Shown here: positions 61,236-64,000 of the stretch, in pieces
Layout: each line of letters begins with the position of its first letter
Numbering within the stretch: position 1 is the first letter of the stretch
Notes under the pieces: generated by a model
The model's database searches: none
Told to the model about the DNA's origin: nothing
Seen by the model: the letters and a program-made list of their open reading frames with translations, nothing else
DNA from: Mucilaginibacter sp. SMC90
GTDB lineage: Bacteria; Bacteroidota; Bacteroidia; Sphingobacteriales; Sphingobacteriaceae
DNA length: 64,000 nucleotides
Reading direction: 5' to 3'
NCBI RefSeq assembly: GCF_022811725.1
Contig: NZ_CP094527.1
Coordinates: 7,626,001 to 7,690,000, forward strand
Position numbers and translations under genes: made by a program

Positions 61236-62123
61236 CTACTCAGCGACCATCACCTTCATCAATTCTTCAATAAATAAAATAGCCGCGCGTTTACGGTAAA
61301 CACCTTTTTGCCACAGAATATATGATTGCCGTTTGATCCCCTTTGATTCGATAGGGATAGCGATCACTTTATTCCAGCCGATGATGGCTTTTTCATTAAG
61401 AATGGTTGCCCAATGTCCATTCTCAACCAGCGCCAGTAATGAATGCACGTCGTTAAGCTCTATTTTAATGTTGGGCGCTATCTTTTTACGATTAAATAGT
61501 TCATTAATAAACTCACGCGAGCTGAAACCTTTGCCGGGTAAAATAAGATCCTGTTTAGCCAGTTCTTCCAGGCTTATTTTATTAAGCTTAGCCAGGGGAT
61601 TATTCTTAGATACCACCATCACTACACTCGAGCTAAAAAGCTCCTGCATTTCCAGGTCTTCATCATCGCTTTCGTTATGAAAGGACAGGGTCATATCCAG
61701 TTCGGCCAGGCGAAGCTTTTTTTCAAGCTCTTCGGGGTTACCGTAAGTAATAAAGATCTTGATGCCCGGATACTTGGTGCTGAATGGGGCCAGCGCCGGT
61801 AAAAGCAACGATGTAAAAGCATACGAAACACCGAGATTCAACTCGCCGGTGGTGGCATTCTGCAATTCGCTGATGGCTTGCTTGCTCCGTTGCACATCGT
61901 TAAGGATTTTGCGGGCATGGGTTAAAAATATATGCCCGGCTTCGGTGATGCGTACATGCTTGCCTATCCTGTCGAACAGGAGCATACCCAGTTCCTCTTC
62001 CAGCTGTTTAATTTGTTGTGATAGCGTACTTTGTGTAATAAACACCGCCGCTGCCGCCTCGGTAAAATTCATCGTTTCGGCAGCTTTAACAAAGTATTGC
62101 AATTGGCGCAGTTCCATAATCAA
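61236..62123 (-). CDS. LysR-family transcriptional regulator
   Basis: This 295-residue protein has an N-terminal winged helix-turn-helix (about 3-62: 'LRQLQYFVKAAETMNFTEAAAAVFITQSTLSQQIKQLEEELGMLLF'). The periplasmic-binding-like effector domain (about 90-290) includes 'GELNLGVSYAFTSLLLPALAPF' and 'GHWATILNEKAI', near CynR/CysB-type regulators. Met3 is an alternative start. It is divergent from the MFS gene with 137 bases between, the usual layout for a LysR protein and its target. A -7 box TACATTTG lies at 62171-62164 (minus). Confidence 0.9.
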   Translation of the reverse strand: MIMELRQLQYFVKAAETMNFTEAAAAVFITQSTLSQQIKQLEEELGMLLFDRIGKHVRITEAGHIFLTHARKILNDVQRSKQAISELQNATTGELNLGVSYAFTSLLLPALAPFSTKYPGIKIFITYGNPEELEKKLRLAELDMTLSFHNESDDEDLEMQELFSSSVVMVVSKNNPLAKLNKISLEELAKQDLILPGKGFSSREFINELFNRKKIAPNIKIELNDVHSLLALVENGHWATILNEKAIIGWNKVIAIPIESKGIKRQSYILWQKGVYRKRAAILFIEELMKVMVAE

Positions 62124-62163
62124 TCGTTTTTACCTATCAATTCTATTAAAACAATCTATTTTA

Positions 62164-62216
62164 CAAATGTATCAATATGGGCGATATTTGCATTATAAAA
62201 CAATTCAATAGTCTTG
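62164..62216. promoter_or_regulatory. Divergent promoter region of the LysR and MFS genes
   Basis: Minus strand: TACATTTG at 62171-62164 for the LysR gene. Plus strand: TTTG (62187-62190), an 18-base spacer and TAGTCTTG (62209-62216) for the MFS gene. LysR-type T-N11-A sites would be expected here, but I could not single one out. Confidence 0.4.
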
Positions 62217-62260
62217 CATTAAGTACTCCCCTGAATTTGCTTTTGTTATGAATTGAACAA

Positions 62261-63499
62261 ATGAATGTGTTTCGCTCTTTAAAGTACCGTAATTTTAAGC
62301 TGTTTTTTTACGGTCAGTCAATATCCCTCATTGGCACATGGATGCAAAAAACAGCAGTGAGCTGGCTGGTTTACCGCCTCACCGGTTCGGCGCTGTTGTT
62401 AGGAATTGTAAGTTTCGTGAGCCTGATCCCCTCCCTGATATTAGCCCCATATGCAGGCAGTATTGTTGACAGGCATAACCGTTACCGTATTTTAGTTATT
62501 ACCCAGCTGGTATCTATGCTGCAGGCCGGGGCATTTGCTTTCATGATCTTTTTCAAGATCTATAATATACCTGCAATTATTGGTTTAAGCCTGCTGCAGG
62601 GAATTGTAAATGCCTTTGACGTTACCTGCCGCCAATCATTAATGGTGGATATGGTTGATGATAAGGCCGATTTGCCTAATGCCATCGCCCTCAATTCCAC
62701 AATGACAAACCTTGCCCGTATTGCGGGCCCTGCTATTGCAGGTATTGTATTGAGCGCCTTTGGTGAGGATGTTTGTTTCTTCGGTAATTTTTTGAGTTAT
62801 ATTCCGGTGCTTACTTGTTTATTTATGATGAAACTGGACACTATAGTGCCTGTCCGCTCAGAAAAAAGTATCTGGACAGAGTTACAGGAGGGTTTCAAAT
62901 ATGTATCAGGTGACAGCGACCTGAGCAGCATGATCCTGATGCTTACTGCAAGCAGCCTGTTCGTTATTCCTTTTAACACCCTGATGCCAATCTTTGCAAA
63001 AGATATTTTTAATGGCGATGCCAAAACCTTCAGCTGGTTTGAGAGCGCGGCTGGTTTAGGTTCGGTGATCAGTGCGGTGTATCTGGCCAACTTAAAAACC
63101 AATAAAAACCTGGTGAAGATCATGTCAATAGCCAGTCTTATCTTCGGCACCAGTGTGCTGATGGTAGCTTATGCTGGCAAACTACCATTTGCCTTAGTAT
63201 TTATGGTATTTACCGGTGTGGGCATGATGGCGCAAACATCAGCTATTAATACTTACATCCAAACCCATGCAATCCCGGCCATGAGGGCAAGGGCTATCAG
63301 CTACTATGTGATGGCCTACCAGGGCATGATCCCGGTAGGCAGCTTGATGGCCGGATGGTTAGCCAATGAGCTTGGCCCGCGTAAAGCTGTTTGTATTGAG
63401 GGTATTATCGGAGTATTAGCAACTGCCTTATTTGTGTTGTATAAAAGAAAACAGGCAGCCGGTGAAAGCGTTGATGGCAAAGCAGTACTGGCTAAGTAA
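62261..63499 (+). CDS. MFS transporter, EntS-like (MFS_3) exporter
   Basis: This 412-residue, 12-helix protein begins 'SLKYRNFKLFFYGQSISLIGTWMQKTAVSWLVYRLTGSALLLG', the signature of the MFS_3 family of enterobactin and other exporters. The loop 2-3 motif is 'GSIVDRHNRYRIL', and 'RQSLMVDMVDDKADLPNAIALNSTMTNLARIAGPAIAG' follows. The substrate is unknown; a siderophore or drug is possible. It is probably controlled by the divergent LysR gene. A strong hairpin terminator follows. Confidence 0.88.
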   Translation: MNVFRSLKYRNFKLFFYGQSISLIGTWMQKTAVSWLVYRLTGSALLLGIVSFVSLIPSLILAPYAGSIVDRHNRYRILVITQLVSMLQAGAFAFMIFFKIYNIPAIIGLSLLQGIVNAFDVTCRQSLMVDMVDDKADLPNAIALNSTMTNLARIAGPAIAGIVLSAFGEDVCFFGNFLSYIPVLTCLFMMKLDTIVPVRSEKSIWTELQEGFKYVSGDSDLSSMILMLTASSLFVIPFNTLMPIFAKDIFNGDAKTFSWFESAAGLGSVISAVYLANLKTNKNLVKIMSIASLIFGTSVLMVAYAGKLPFALVFMVFTGVGMMAQTSAINTYIQTHAIPAMRARAISYYVMAYQGMIPVGSLMAGWLANELGPRKAVCIEGIIGVLATALFVLYKRKQAAGESVDGKAVLAK

Positions 63500-63520
63500 A
63501 ATTATATCGTCTACCTATAT

Positions 63521-63562
63521 AAATTCAGAAGCCCTTTCCGTTTGGAGAGGGCTTCTGAATTT
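63521..63562 (+). terminator. Hairpin after the MFS gene
   Basis: The perfect 15-bp arms AAATTCAGAAGCCCT / AGGGCTTCTGAATTT have a 12-base loop. The U tract is short (TTT), so termination is likely but not certain. Confidence 0.65.
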
Positions 63563-63570
63563 ATGAAGAT

Positions 63571-63676
63571 GTCATTGCGAGGAGCGAAACGGGAATGAGT
63601 TTGGGAGCTACGCGGCAATCGCATACTTTACAGGGCAGACAAGCTTCCGTGCGATTGCTTCGTATCTCGCAATGAC
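63571..63676. repeat. Hairpin repeat (GTCATTGCGAGG family)
   Basis: The outer arms GTCATTGCGA (63571-63580) and TCGCAATGAC (63667-63676) match. The inner parts include GCGGCAATCGCA opposite TGCGATTGCTTCG. It is an internally diverged member of the family seen at 29134. Confidence 0.8.
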
Positions 63677-63690
63677 GCTTTTTTAATTAT

Positions 63691-64000
63691 TTACATTTTT
63701 AAACCAATCTCTCTCAAACGTTCATCCAAATATTCGCCTGCAGTAATATCGGTATATGATTTAGGATGCTGGTCATCGATACATGAATCAAGACTGGTAA
63801 GGTCCATATCCGATTTGGGATGCAGGAAAAACGGCACCGAGAAACGGGAAAACTTCATCAGCTCGCGTGGAGGGTTCACTACGCGGTGAGTGGTGGATTT
63901 TAGTTTATTGTTGGTTAAACGCTGCAGCATATCGCCAACGTTAACTACCAGGTCTTCACCGTAAGCTTTAACCGGGAACCAGGTATTATCGCGGGTCAAC
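63691..64000 (-). CDS. Isopenicillin N synthase-like 2OG/Fe(II) oxygenase (5' end beyond window)
   Basis: The frame runs off the right edge and stops at 63691, leaving the last 103 residues. 'NTWFPVKAYGEDLVVNVGDMLQRLTNNKLKSTTHRVVNPP' is the double-stranded beta-helix end, where the distal Fe ligand His lies in 'STTHRVVNPP'. 'RFSVPFFLHPKSDMDLTSL' carries the RxS 2-oxoglutarate-binding motif, here 'RFSVPFF'. The C-terminal part ends 'TAGEYLDERLREIG'. The substrate is unknown. Confidence 0.85.
   Translation of the reverse strand, partial: LTRDNTWFPVKAYGEDLVVNVGDMLQRLTNNKLKSTTHRVVNPPRELMKFSRFSVPFFLHPKSDMDLTSLDSCIDDQHPKSYTDITAGEYLDERLREIGLKM

Overview
The window is chromosomal DNA of a Bacteroidota bacterium, most likely Sphingobacteriaceae close to Mucilaginibacter or Pedobacter. 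This assignment is inferred from several things: TAnnTTTG (-7) and TTTG (-33) promoter boxes of the Bacteroidota type with no clear Shine-Dalgarno sequences, a CarboxypepD-type TonB-dependent receptor, futalosine-pathway menaquinone genes, DUF3857/transglutaminase proteins, a solo OstA-like protein, a propeller-type sensor kinase, and many long inverted-repeat elements between genes. I saw no tRNA, rRNA, CRISPR array or intact insertion sequence.

Layout. 1-9.4 kb: the tail of an unknown gene, a UPF0158 protein, a siderophore-type TonB receptor behind a strong promoter and a structured leader, a lipoprotein, a quinone-oxidoreductase-like enzyme whose start codon lies in a perfect inverted repeat, a double universal stress protein, a small membrane protein with a palindrome over its -33 box, and an S41 protease. 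9.9-13.6 kb: an accessory-looking, G+C-richer cassette with a broken patatin gene, a cytoplasmic gluzincin metallopeptidase and a ComEC-like metallo-beta-lactamase-fold protein, followed by two tandem hairpin (MITE-like) repeats. 14-23.5 kb: mostly core genes (NtrY-like kinase, fabD, folE, queD, mqnB, mqnD, hflX), interrupted by a PIN toxin-antitoxin pair whose promoter carries a palindromic operator. 23.9-29.1 kb: two DUF3857 proteins (one without the catalytic Cys and His), aat and ruvC. 29.2-34 kb: a GH3 glycosidase, a repeat-rich stretch, recO and dgkA.

34-45.4 kb holds an RND/MMPL exporter and, convergent to it, the most unusual locus: three tandem, translationally coupled paralogues of about 960-990 residues. 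They combine macroglobulin-like domains, a carboxypeptidase-regulatory-like domain, a TonB-receptor plug-like domain without a beta barrel, and a C-terminal macroglobulin-like strand domain. 45.5-54.1 kb: a DUF1801 protein, a propeller-sensor histidine kinase, and a four-gene operon (Gfo/Idh/MocA, NagB-like, GMC oxidoreductase, DUF1080) that fits oxidative 3-keto-glycoside catabolism. 54.5-64 kb: a small unknown protein, an OstA-like protein divergent from tilS, a two-gene secreted/membrane pair of unknown function, a LysR regulator divergent from an MFS exporter, and the end of an isopenicillin N synthase-like oxygenase cut by the window edge.

Functional themes are envelope biogenesis and uptake, glycoside degradation, menaquinone and pterin/queuosine precursors, and DNA/tRNA maintenance. 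All functions are inferred by reading motifs; no database search was run.
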